From positions 3,077,320 to 3,141,319 of the forward strand of contig FN649729.1 of assembly GCA_000310025.1 (NCBI GenBank): 64,000 nucleotides of DNA. Reading direction: 5' to 3'. The translations under genes were made by a program, and so were the position numbers. The stretch comes from Ectocarpus siliculosus. Lineage: Eukaryota; Sar; Phaeophyceae; Ectocarpales; Ectocarpaceae. The notes below the pieces were generated by a model. The model worked only from the letters and a program-made list of their open reading frames with translations. It made no database searches and was not told the DNA's origin. Position 1 is the stretch's first letter; each line of letters opens with the position of its first letter. Shown piece by piece: positions 54,301-64,000 of the stretch.

Positions 54301-57300
54301 GAAGGAGGCGGAACGGATTGACCAGGGATGAGTGCTGCGCTAGCGACGTCCTCAAACACAAGGGATCTTGCTCTGAACCAGGCGCCGCTGCTCCGTGCGT
54401 CATCGAAGGTGAGCCCCGTCGATGCCGAGCACACCCCAGTGACAATCGCGTGCAATCTGATGTCCCTCGCACCTGTATCAGCCCGTCTCGTTCTCGACGA
54501 GCAAACCGTTCGCAATTTCGAGCGATTCTCTTCCCACCGTTCTCACGAAGAGCAGTGAGCGTCTTTGCGAGTGCGAATTCCTCGCCTTCTCCGCATGCGC
54601 CAGTCGCTGCTTGCCCCCGACCACATCGAGTTTCCTCCGCTTCGTTTCATTCGCCTCAATCCTCCCCTTCCACTCGTCCGACAACCAACAACCACGTCCA
54701 GAGGAGATGGAGCGCACACCAGAGCCCATCACTGAGCCGAGTCCCGCGCCGACCCAAGAGCCCACGCTCGAGTCTACCCCTGAGCCAACGCCTGGGCCAA
54801 CGCCTGAACAAACGTCTGAGTCAACGCCCGCCCCCACGCTTCACCCCACGCCGGCGCCAACACGTCAGCTGACGCCCGTGCCCACGCTTCAGCCGACGTC
54901 CCCGCCTACTTGTCAGCCAACGCCGGCGCCCTCGCTCCACCCCACCCCGGTGCCGACACTTCAGCCCACAAGCGCGCCCACGCAAGACCCACCCTTGAGT
55001 CAACGCCTGAGCCCGCGCTTCAGCCAACACCCGCGCCCACGACTCAGTCCACCCATGAGCTGATGCTCGACCCGACACCTGGCGCGAGAAATCAGCAACT
55101 GCGTTCGTCGAGTCGAACTACCAGCAGTACTATGATGTATCCGCCCACCGTTCTCGCGCTTGGCCTCGTATGTGTCTTTGAGGTTGCACACGTAATGCCT
55201 ATTCACGAATGCGCGAGTCCCTACCTGACCCCGAATACGACGAAATCCTCCGTATGCACATCCTTTCGATTATTGTCCAACCCCCGTCGCGCCCCTCACC
55301 AACTGCCAACTACGTCCAGAGGGAACGGAGCCCACACCTGCGCCCACGCAAGAAGAGCTGACGCCTGACCCCACACCCGGGCCCACGCTTCAACCCACAA
55401 CCGCGCCCACGCTTCAGCCAACGCCCGCGCCCGCGCTTCGCCCCACACCGGTGCCCACACTTCTGCCCGCCCCGGTGCCAACGCAAGCGCCAACCCTTGA
55501 GTCAACGCCTGAGCCCACCCATGATCTGATGCTCGACCCGACACTTGCGCCAGGTAGGGAGCATCTAGCAGCTGCATTCGCCGAGTTGAACTACCAGCAG
55601 ACTATGATGTATCCGCCCACCGTTCTCGCGCTTGGCCTCGTATGTGTCTTTGAGATTGCACACGTAATGCCTATTCACGAATCCGCGAGTCCCTACCTGC
55701 CCCTGAACACGGCGAAATCCTCCGTGTGCATATCCTTTCGATTATTGTCCAACCCCCGTCGCGCCCGTCACCAACTGCCAACGACGTCCAGATGGAACGG
55801 AGCCCACACCTGCGCCCACGCAAGAAGAGCCGGCGCCCGCGCTCACGCATGAAGAGCCGGCGCCCGCGCCCACGCATGAAGAGCTGACGCCTGACCCCAC
55901 ACCCGGGCCCACGCTTCAGCCAACGCCCGCGCCCGCGCTCTGCCCCACACCGGTGCCCACACTTCATCCGGCACCGGTGTCAACGCAAGCGCCAACCCTT
56001 GAGTCAACGCCGGAGCCCACCCATGATCTGATGCTCGACCCGACACTTGCGCCAGGTAGGGAGCATCCAGCAGCTGCATTCGTCGAGTTGAACTACTCGC
56101 AGTACTATGATGTATCCGCCCACCGTTCTCGCGCTTGGCCTCATGTGTGTCTTTGAAATTGCACACGTAATGCCTTTTCACGAATCCGCGAAGTCCCTAC
56201 CTGACCGCGAATACGACGAAATCCTCCGTGTGCAGATCCTTTCGATTATTGTCCAACCCCCGTCGCGCCCGTCACCAACTGCCAACGACGTCCAGAGGGA
56301 ACGGAGCCCACACCTGCGCCCACGCAAGAAGAGCCGGCGCCCGCGCCCACGCATGAAGAGCTGACGCCTGACCCCACACCCGGGCCCACGCTTCAGCCCA
56401 CAACCGCGCCCACGCTTCAGCCAACGCCCGCGCCCTCGCTCCGCCCCACACCGGTGCCCACACTTCATCCGGCACCGGTGCCAACGCAAGCGCCAACCCT
56501 TGAGTCAACGCCGGAGCCCACCCATGATCTGATGCTCGACCCGACACTTTGCGCCAGGTAGGGAGCATCCAGCAGCTGCTATCGTCGAGTCGAACTACTC
56601 GCAGTACTATGATGTCCGCCCACCGTTCTCGCGCTTGGCCTCGTATGTGTCTTTGAGATTGCACACGTAATGCCTTTTCACGAATGCGCGAGTCCCTACC
56701 TGCCCCTGAACACGGCGAAATCCTCCGTATGCATATCCTTTCGATTATTGTCTAACCCCCGTCGCGCCCCTCACCAACTGCCAAACACGTCCAGAGGGAA
56801 CGGAGCCCACACCTGCGCCCACGCAAGAAGAGCCGGCGCCCGCGCTCACGCGTGAAGAGCTGACGCCTGACCCCACACCCGGGCCCACGCTTCAGCCCAC
56901 AACCGCGCCCACGCTTCAGCCAACGCCCGCGCCCGCGCTCCGCCCCACACCGGTGCCCACACTTCATCCCGCACCGGTGCCAACGCAAGCGCCAACCCTT
57001 GAGTCAACGCCGGAGCCCACCCATGATCTGATGCTCGACCCGACACTTGCGCCAGGTAGGGAGCATCCAGCAGCTGCATTCGTCGAGTCGAACTACCAGC
57101 AGTACTATGATGTATCCGCCCACCGTTCTCGCGCTTGGCCTCATGTGTGTCTTTGAGATTGCACACGTAATGCCTATTCACGAATGCGCGAGTCCCTACC
57201 TGACCGCGAATACGACGAAATTCTCCGTGTGCAGATCCTTTCGATTATTGTCCAACTCCCGTCGCGCCCCTCACCAACTGCCAAACACGTCCAGAGCGAA

Positions 57301-60300
57301 CGGAGCCCACACCTGCGCCCACGCAAGAAGAGCCGGCGCCCGCGCCCACGCAAGAAGAGCTGACGCCTGACCCCACACCCGGGCCCACGCTTCAGCCCAC
57401 AACCGCGCCCACGCTTCAGCCAACGCCCGCGCCCGCGCTCCGCCCCACACCGGTGCCCACACTTCATCCCGCACCGGTGTCAACGCAAGCGCCAACCCTT
57501 GAGTCAACGCCGGAGCCCACCCATGATCTGATGCTCGACCCGACACTTGCGCCAGGTAGGGAGCATCCAGCAGCTGCATTCGTCGAGTTGAACTACTCGC
57601 AGTACTGTGATGTATCCGCCCACCGTTCTCGCGCTTGGCCTCGTGTGTGTCTTTGAGATTGCACACGTAATGCCTATTCACGAATCCGCGAGTCCCTACC
57701 TGCCCCTGAATACGACGAAATCCTCCGTGTGCAGATCCTTTCGATTATTGTCCAACCCCCGTCGCGCCCGTCACCAACTGCCAACGACGTCCAGATGGAA
57801 CGGGGCCCACACCTGCGCCCACGCAAGAAGAGCCGGCGCCCGCGCCCACGCAAGAAGAGCCGGCGCCCGCGCTCACGCAAGAAGAGCTGACGCCTGATCC
57901 CACACCCGGGCCCACGCTTCAGCCCACAACCGCGCCCACGCTTCCGCCAACGCCGGCGCCCGCGCTCCGCCCCACACCGGTGCCCACACTTCATCCCGCA
58001 CCGGTGCCAACGCAAGCGCCAACCCTTGAGTCAACGACTGAGCCCACCCATGATCTGATGCTCGACCCGACACTTGCGCCAGGTAGGGAGCATCCAGCAG
58101 CTGCATTCGTCGAGTCGAACTACTCGCAGTACTATGATGTATCCGCCCACCGTTCTCGCGCTTGGCCTCATGTGTGTCTTTGAGATTGCACACGTAATGC
58201 CTATTCACGAATGCGTGAGTCCCTACCTGCCCCTGAACACGACGAAATCCTCCGTATCCTTTCGATTATTGTCTAACCCCCGTCGCGCCCCTCACCAACT
58301 GCCAACGACGTCCAGAGGGAACGGAGCCCACACCTGCGCCCACGCAAGAAGAGCCGGCGCCCGCGCCCGCGCAAGAAGAACTGACGCCTGACCCCACACC
58401 CGGGCCCACGCTTCAGCCGACGCCCGCGCCCACGCTTCAGCCCACACCTGTTCGACATGTATCACCCGACCCTACACCTACGTCAGGTAACGACACTCGG
58501 CAGAAAACGGTAATGGCAAACGTAATGTTCCGTTGATGGTGCAGAATGTTTCATGTAGTTCATCAGGGAGGCCATGTCGAGGAACAGGGTTGCGGCACCG
58601 CGCTCACGCAAGCTCTCGTTGCACAGGGATACCGCATTGCCTGCTCTCGCGCGGCAGACACTCCAAGGATCTCCACCCTAATATTGTCGTACGAACGTGG
58701 AACTCGACCGGGTGGTTTTTGCAACACAGCGGAAGCGACTTGCGGCGAGTACACGGACATTGAAGGAATCGTCGGCATAAATGACAACGGCACCGTCTGC
58801 TGCCCGGTGAGGATTACTACATTTTTGCCACTCCACCCCCAAAAATCTCGGATCCTCCGGCACTGACCTCACATGATGTTTACTATCTGACGTGCATCAA
58901 TGCCTGACGCGTAATGGTCGCATCCGGCTTGCTAGCGTGTGAAACGTAAAGGCTCGCGAGATTGATACGTTCGCCTATCACGCTGCCTACCAACAGCTTG
59001 GATGCGGGAGGTGTGGTGGCAGCGGATGCTACAAGAACAAGCCGGACGGATTGGGTGGGAGGGATTGCTGCATCAGGGGAGTCCTTAGAAACAAGCTTTA
59101 CTGCTCCAAGCCAGGCGCGACAGCCCCGTGCATCATCGAAGGTTGGCCCTATCGGGAAATCCAAAAAGCTACATATCCGATAGTCAACCACATGTTTTGT
59201 TACTGCACACCTCACAGCTTGTACAAATCGGCGGCGGCTGCAAGACCATACAACATTACTAAAGCTCGTTCCCTTTCGTTCGGATCCGTGTGCCTGCCAT
59301 GCTCCTGCATCTAGAGGAGGCGAAGCCCACCCCTGAACCTTCCCCTGCGCCAGGTAAATAAGTTGGGTAGCAAGTACTCAGTTGTGCATCACCTGGACAG
59401 TACGGCATATGTTGTCTTTTGGGAAAGGCGTATCTGGGCGTGTCAAGTCGAGGGATAGGGGGCCGTCCCCGATGCGTACATGTCTATCGCTTCATACACC
59501 GAGCCGCGCTGCCCGCTCGTCCGCAAAAGCTTCAGAGTGAATGACGTATCTAATCATGCACACCGTTCAGCAGCAATCCATGAGGATCGCGACTTTGCCT
59601 TCACCGGCTCGGCCGATTGACTCCTGATGCACAGGGGTCGAGATGTGTGGCATGTACACGGACATTGAAGGGGTCGTCGGCGCGAATGACAACGGCACCG
59701 TCTGCTGCCCGGTGAGCTACATGATGTTCATTATCAGACGATCACTAACGACTCACGTGCCATGCCCAGATCCGGCTCGTTGGCGTGTCAAAGGTAATGT
59801 TCGCGAGATTGATGTTTTCGCCAGTTACGTCCACCGCCGTCACCTCCCCCATGCACCCCCTACAAACAGCTTGGATGCGGAAGGTGTGGCGGCAGCGGAT
59901 GCGGCAAGAACAAGCCGGACGGATTGACCAGGGGGGATTGCTGCATCAGTGTCGTCCTAAGAAACCAGCTTTACTGCTCCGAGCCGGGCGCGACAGCCCC
60001 GTGCATCATCGAGGGTAGATCCCATCGGGACATTCAACAGGCTACATGCGTACAGTACTATCGATACTGTAGGTTGAATTGCATGAAGATTTCGAGAGCC
60101 AAGAATGTGTTCGTCACTGCATGCACACAGCCTAGACTACTATGTATACGAAGCACAAATCAAGTCGACGGATGCAAAGACCACGTAACTCCAAATACAG
60201 CAGTATGGCCTTGTTTTTTTATTGTATATTGTGAACACCTCTGTAGCTATAATAGTGTCTCGACGTACGCTGTTCTTCAATCGCGTGCTCCCTTAGGGTT

Positions 60301-63300
60301 TCTCTGTCATGCAGCTCCATCCAGTAGTGTGTGTGCACCTCTTCGAGTTCCGTTACTTCTGTCCTGACCTGCCCATCACACCTTCGTTGCCTCCGGACAT
60401 GACACCTTCGTTCCCTTTCCTTCGGACGCTGCAATAACTCACAAATGCCAACATGTGTGGCCCTGCCTCCTGCGTCTAGACGAGACGAAGCCCACATCTG
60501 ACCCTACGCCTTCGCCAGGTAAATCATGATAGAGTAGCAGTGTATTCAGGAGTACATCACTGTTCGATATCCTGTGGAGAACACGCCCCTGGGAGCGCCA
60601 TGTTAGGGTAGGGGGCCGTCCCACAGTGCGAAAATAATGTATCTCTTCCAACACAGAGCAGCGTTGCTCGCTTGTGCACAAACGGTTCGCAGTGAAAGAC
60701 TTATGGGTTCACACCTACCGTTCCACACAATATTCAAGCATGATATCACTTGGCCGACGAACAACGTGGAGCCCCCCCCATTGACTCCTGCTACACAGGG
60801 GGCGAGACGTGCGGCATGTACACGCACATCGGGGGAATCGTCGGCATGAGCGCCAAGGGCACCGTCTGCTGTCCGGTAGCGAGGAGTATTTTCTCAAGTT
60901 TAACAAGTAGCGTGCTGTGTGGCCTTCACTGCTAGCAAGTCAACGGCGATGCGCAACATACTGCGGCACACCGTCGCCCGATACCCGCCACTTTGGTGCG
61001 CCTTTGGCGCAGTATTGACTGTCAAGATACGTTACCCGTACCGTACACACCTCCTCGTGTGTTCTTCCGCACCAACAGCTTGGATGCGGGACGTGTGGGG
61101 GCCGCAATTGCAGCAAGAACAAACCGGACGGATTGACCGGTACCGACTGCTGCATCAGCGGCGTCCTCGACCACCAGCCGCATTGCTCTGAGCCTGACAG
61201 CACAGCCCCGTGTATCATCGACGGTGAGCCCTTTCACGGAAAGAGGGAACATGCCAGGGAAACGCCTGGCACAGGATGACGCCCGTGTGCCTCCGATTGC
61301 CAAATTGAACGGTCGGGATACCGATGTCCGTTCGTCCACCTTTGTCTACCTTCGCCCACCCATCCTTCCATGTATGCTCGAATATCTATCCACTCTTCAG
61401 GGCCCATCGGAAAGAAGACCACGACGAGGCCGAAGAAGCCCGTTACAGGTAACCGATGCTCACATGCTCACATGCTCACATTGCCCTGATGTATCCTACC
61501 ACGTGAGTGAGTCCGCGCATCACGCACGGTATCACATACTGCCGTCCGTTGGCATCGAATGTGCTAGAAATTGTTGTGATCATCAGACCTTCGATTTGGA
61601 GGAGCTACCGACGAACGCCAAGCTGGCGTCTCTCTAGATTCGCGAGGTGAAATGGCCCGTTGCTCCCACCTAAAAATGATATCGTCGTGACCGATCGCTG
61701 ACGACACAGGTGGTCGCCAATGCGGCATCAACGCCCCCCCCGGCATCGTGGGAGGCAACGACAGCGGCTCCGTCTGTTGCCCGGTGAGAGCTCCTCCCAC
61801 GTGGGTAGTTGCAAGGCTTGGACTTCACGAGTGCATCACCAGCACATGGCATGGCGCATCGCGACACACTCTCGTCGCCCTTCGTGCAGTTCCGGACATA
61901 TTGTCTAGGCGCTCGTGATTGGCTTGTGCGTTGTAAGCACCAAAACCTCAGTCATTCTGATCTGGTCACGTATGTTCTCCTCGTACCGAAACAGCTCGCT
62001 TGCGGGCAGTGTGGCGGCAAGGGATGCTCCAAGAACAAACCGGACGGATTGACCGGTGACGACTGCTGCGTGAGCGGCATACTCGAACGCCAACAACGTT
62101 GCTCCGACCCTGGCGCCACAGCCCCGTGTATCATCGACGGTGAGCCCTTGCATGGAGAGAGTGTTGGAGACGTCGGCGAAACGTAGGGAGCAACTGCGTG
62201 TGTCTCGACCTGCGCAGCAACAACTTGACATTACACCTTCATCTCCTTCCGTTCGTCCCACACTCTCTTCGGATCCCTCCAACAACCACAAATAACAACA
62301 AATCACCCGCGCGTGGCCCTGCCTCCTGCATCTAGAGGAAACGAAGCCCACACCTGAACCAAGACCTACGTCAGGTAAAATCGCGTTGAGTAGCGACTTA
62401 CCGGACGTGTGCTTCCCCCGGGAAGTACGGTGAACGATATTCCGTGGAAAAGGCAAATCTGGAAGTACCTTGTCGAGAGAGGGCCGTCCCTCGTACGCAT
62501 CAAGTTTTTCATATTCACACACAGACAAGCGTCGCTCGCTCGTCCCCCACGGCTTCGGAGTGAAAAGAGATACGGACACACACACTGATCAGCAACCCGC
62601 ACGATCACTACTTTCCCTTGGCCAACGAACGTGGACCCCCCCCCCAATGACTCCTGGTGCACAGGGGGCGAGACGTGCGGCATGTACGCGCACATCGCGG
62701 GAATCGTCGGCATGAGCGCCAAGGGCACCGTCTGCTGTCCGGTAACGAGGAGTAATTTCTCAAGTTTAACAAGTAGCGTGCTGTGTGGCCTTCACTGCCA
62801 GCAAGTCAACGGCGACACCAAGCACACCTTCCGTCGCCCGTTGCCCGCCACTTTGGTGCGCCTTTGGCGCAGTATTGACTGTCAAGATACGTTACCCGTA
62901 CCGTGCACGCCTCCTCGTGTTTTCTTCCGCACCAACAGCTTGGATGCGGGACGTGTGGGGGCCGCAATTGCAGCAAGAACAAACCGGACGGATTGACCGG
63001 TACCGACTGCTGCATCAGCGGCGTCCTCGACCACCAGCCGCATTGCTCTGAGTCTGGCTGCACAGCCCCGTGTATCATCGACGGTGAGCCCTTTCACGGA
63101 AAGAGGGAACACGCCAGAGAAACGCCTGGCACAGGATGACGCCCGTGTGCCTTCGATTGCCCACGCGAACTCTCGGGATACCAATCTGTTTCCATTTTCA
63201 CACGTCTACCTTCGCTTTCTCCTCCTTCCGTTCGTGCTCGTCCGCCAAATTGGTTAGGGCCCACCACAACGAAGGTCACGCCTAAGCTGAAGTCGAAGCA

Positions 63301-64000
63301 GAAGTTCACAGGTATTTGACCTTCAAATAATACTCAATACATACCACATCGTGAGCCCGCGCATCACCATACGGTGCCACATCTCCCCTCCGTTGGCATC
63401 GCACGTGATTACACGTTTGTTTGATAGAGAGTCTCTGTTTGTTTCCCGGTTGTTCAATTCGAAAGAGCTCCTGGGAGCGCCTCGCATGGGACGGTAGCGG
63501 GTTACTCTCACCAACTATTTTTGTCATTGTGCACGATCTCAAACACGATAGGCGGTCGCCATTGCGGCATCAACGGCCCCCCCGGCATCGTAGGAGAACT
63601 CTACAGCAGCTCCGTCTGTTGCCCGGTGAGAACTGTTCCAACGTGGGTTGTTGCAAGGATCTAACGCTAGTGTATGAACGCATGACGCGGCTCCCTCTTT
63701 CGTCGTTCTTTGGGCCGTGCCAGACAATATGTAGGTGTTGTGATCATATCCTTGTGAATACCAACCTGAGCTATCCCCGAATTGTGCTCGCGTGTTCCTC
63801 CCCCACAATTTCAGCTCGCGTGCGGGCAGTGTGGCGGCAAGGGATGCTCCCGGAACAAACCGGACGGGCTGACCGGAGATGACTGCTGCGTGGGCGGCGT
63901 TCTCAAACACCACGGTCAATTTTGTTCCGACCCCGGCGCCACAGCCCCGTGCATTTTTCGAGTACCCCTTCATAGGCAAAGGCACTTGAGGAACCCTTCG
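48354..64000 (+). CDS. Secreted LRR / Cys-module / Pro-Thr-rich modular protein, 3' end off the window
   Basis: Exons: 48354-48423 (signal peptide, core LLATAAFAISWA), 48806-48872 (CLDVTDAVNYKC cap), six LRR exons to 52087, 52542-52589, 52850-52902, 53140-53214 (CTPAKAVFC, SCCPGTRGYTC), then Cys-module exons, a Pro/Thr array and linkers (separate entries). At least 38 exons join with matching phases, apart from two Pro/Thr exons. The start is supported by a clear signal peptide in phase with the next exon. The LRRs follow LxxLxxxxFxxLxxL. The Cys modules carry 10 cysteines each. The Pro/Thr parts resemble an O-glycosylated stalk. No kinase, GTPase or membrane segment is seen before the edge. 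Extracellular or wall location with ligand or partner binding through the LRRs is inferred. The broken first Pro/Thr unit could instead make the transcript stop near 55063, with the rest a second gene or a decaying copy. Confidence 0.75.
49804..52087 (+). repeat. Six LRR exons, one repeat per exon, all phase 2
   Basis: Exons 49804-49878, 50235-50309, 50717-50791, 51004-51078 (75 nt each), 51498-51569 and 52016-52087 (72 nt each). Every exon opens with one base completing a codon and closes with two bases before a gtgag or gtaag donor, so all are phase 2-2. Examples: FTTIPAGIFKDLPALEKL, LTWLPADLFRGLSGLTYL, GLTALQLGTFHGLTKVVTL, SLTTLPASIFEPLTSLQN. The second (GGVEIRTLEVGVFDDVAG) is the most diverged. 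The neighbouring 48 nt exon 52542-52589 (WLHGDGMFNMQCLPD) is also phase 2-2 and looks like the C-terminal cap with its Cys. Confidence 0.9.
52850..52902 (+). other. Asymmetric phase 2-1 adaptor exon
   Basis: A 53 nt exon encodes TADNIYLADESIRNGTC. It enters in phase 2 (completing AGC) and leaves in phase 1 (A before gtgagt). It is the only exon that converts the phase-2 LRR half to the phase-1 Cys/Pro-Thr half. The following exon 53140-53214 accepts phase 1. Confidence 0.75.
54003..54408 (+). repeat. Cys module 1 (exons A1 and B1)
   Basis: A1 (54003-54079) reads GGETCGVFTDIEGFVG and ends TACCP. B1 (54264-54408) reads LACGECGGRRC, an Arg-rich stretch, DECCASDVL and SEPGAAAPCVIEG. A exons are phase 1 in and 0 out. 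B exons are phase 0 in and 1 out, so the pair is a symmetric 1-1 unit of 10 cysteines. B1 is more basic than the later copies (CRRRRRNGLT where others have CSKNKPDGLT). Confidence 0.85.
54703..58486 (+). repeat. Tandem array of eight Pro/Thr-rich exon-intron units (~500 bp each)
   Basis: Exons: about 54703-55081, 55320-55553, 55792-56055, 56296-56557, 56795-57055, 57295-57555, 57795-58082, 58316-58486. Each starts after acgtccag in phase 1 and ends GCGCCA G before gtaggg (the last at gtaacg), so they are 1-1 and mutually interchangeable. Encoded peptide: TEPTPAPTQEE, ELTPDPTPGPTLQPT, PTPVPTLHPAPV, APTLESTPEPTHDLM. Introns of about 233-240 bp are as similar between units as the exons are. That shows the whole exon-plus-intron segment was amplified. 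Exon length varies by small in-frame PT insertions. Unit 1 lacks one base and its donor relative to the others. Unit 4 has an extra T before its donor. Confidence 0.92.
58730..59353 (+). repeat. Cys module 2 and Pro/Thr linker
   Basis: A2 58730-58806 (EATCGEYTDIEGIVG, GTVCCP), B2 58997-59141 (LGCGRCGGSGCYKNKPDG, APCIIEG) and linker exon 59315-59353 (EEAKPTPEPSPAP). Phases are 1-0, 0-1 and 1-1. The linker is a miniature form of the Pro/Thr exons and uses the same CCA G donor. Confidence 0.85.
59635..60518 (+). repeat. Cys module 3 and Pro/Thr linker
   Basis: A3 59635-59711 (GVEMCGMYTDIEGVVG), B3 59870-60014 (LGCGRCGGSGCGKNKPDGLT, DCCISVVL) and linker 60480-60518 (DETKPTSDPTPSP). All splice phases match. 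The B3 linker intron is enlarged (about 465 bp) compared with the B2 linker intron (about 173 bp). Confidence 0.85.
60799..61448 (+). repeat. Cys module 4 and Lys-rich linker
   Basis: A4 60799-60875 (GGETCGMYTHIGGIVG), B4 61079-61223 (LGCGTCGGRNCSKNKPDGLT, DCCISGVLDHQPHC) and linker 61401-61448 (GPIGKKTTTRPKKPVT). Unlike the Pro/Thr linkers, this one is basic. Phases are 1-0, 0-1 and 1-1. Confidence 0.87.
61710..62374 (+). repeat. Cys module 5 (second subtype) and Pro/Thr linker
   Basis: A5 61710-61783 (GGRQCGINAPPGIVGG, SVCCP) is one codon shorter than type-I A exons. B5 61995-62139 (LACGQCGGKGCSKNKPDGLT, DDCCVSGIL). Linker 62336-62374 (EETKPTPEPRPTS). Phases match throughout. Confidence 0.87.
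62665..63311 (+). repeat. Cys module 6 and Lys-rich linker
   Basis: A6 62665-62741, B6 62939-63083 and linker 63258-63311 (GPTTTKVTPKLKSKQKFT). A6 and B6 are almost identical to A4 and B4, introns included, marking a recent duplication. Confidence 0.87.
63552..63960 (+). repeat. Cys module 7 (second subtype), at window edge
   Basis: A7 63552-63625 (GGRHCGINGPPGIVG, SVCCP) and B7 from 63815 (LACGQCGGKGCSRNKPDGLT, DDCCVGGVLKHHGQFC). It pairs with A5 and B5. At the end, the usual IIDG codons before the donor are altered (ATTTTTCGAGTACC). The B7 donor is therefore uncertain, through sequence error near the edge or a real change. Confidence 0.75.

Noticed and set aside
54703-58486. CRISPR-like or satellite interpretation of the ~500 bp array
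   Set aside because: The repeats are far too long and contain coding exons with conserved splice sites and phase. There is no short-repeat and spacer layout.

Overview
This looks like nuclear DNA of a multicellular stramenopile, most likely a brown alga of the Ectocarpus type. The grounds are many small exons in kilobase-scale genes, long flanking regions, a flagellar/ciliary gene, and a secreted leucine-rich-repeat (LRR) gene built as one LRR per 72-75 nt exon with phase-2 introns, an arrangement reported for brown-algal LRR receptors. The species is inferred, not proven. There are two assembly gaps (12199-12311 and 29533-29632). The first ~480 bases look like unreliable contig-end sequence. 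No retroelement, CRISPR array, rRNA or tRNA gene could be supported.

Layout. (1) 1-1903, minus: 5' part of an OST3/OST6 (TUSC3/MAGT1-type) oligosaccharyltransferase subunit whose 3' part is lost in the bad sequence. (2) 2429-9665, plus, head-to-head with it: a kinesin with an N-terminal motor, a large insertion in the motor and a long low-complexity tail. (3) 13402-17760, minus: a protein with four RNA-recognition motifs (RRMs), with a miniature inverted-repeat element in one intron. (4) 19737-23212, plus: cytosolic ribosomal protein uL14 (RPL23), complete in five exons. (5) 24254-46449, minus: a 32-exon gene for the ciliary WD40/coiled-coil protein CFAP57 (WDR65), reconstructed exon by exon with matching intron phases. 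(6) 48354 to beyond the right edge, plus: a secreted modular protein. Its order is signal peptide, six single-exon LRRs, an adaptor exon, a Cys-rich exon, then repeated 10-cysteine modules and Pro/Thr-rich linkers. The linker region includes eight ~500 bp exon-intron units in tandem.

The first five genes are housekeeping or cytoskeletal. The most unusual region is 48.3-64 kb. LRR exons are all phase 2-2, and Cys-module and Pro/Thr exons are all phase 1-1 as units. One asymmetric phase 2-1 exon joins the two systems, so each half can gain or lose units without breaking the frame. The Pro/Thr array and a 1.86 kb duplication of Cys modules show recent expansion. I see no recognised domain for the Cys module. 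A cell-surface or wall role is inferred from the signal peptide, LRRs, cysteines and mucin-like stalk.
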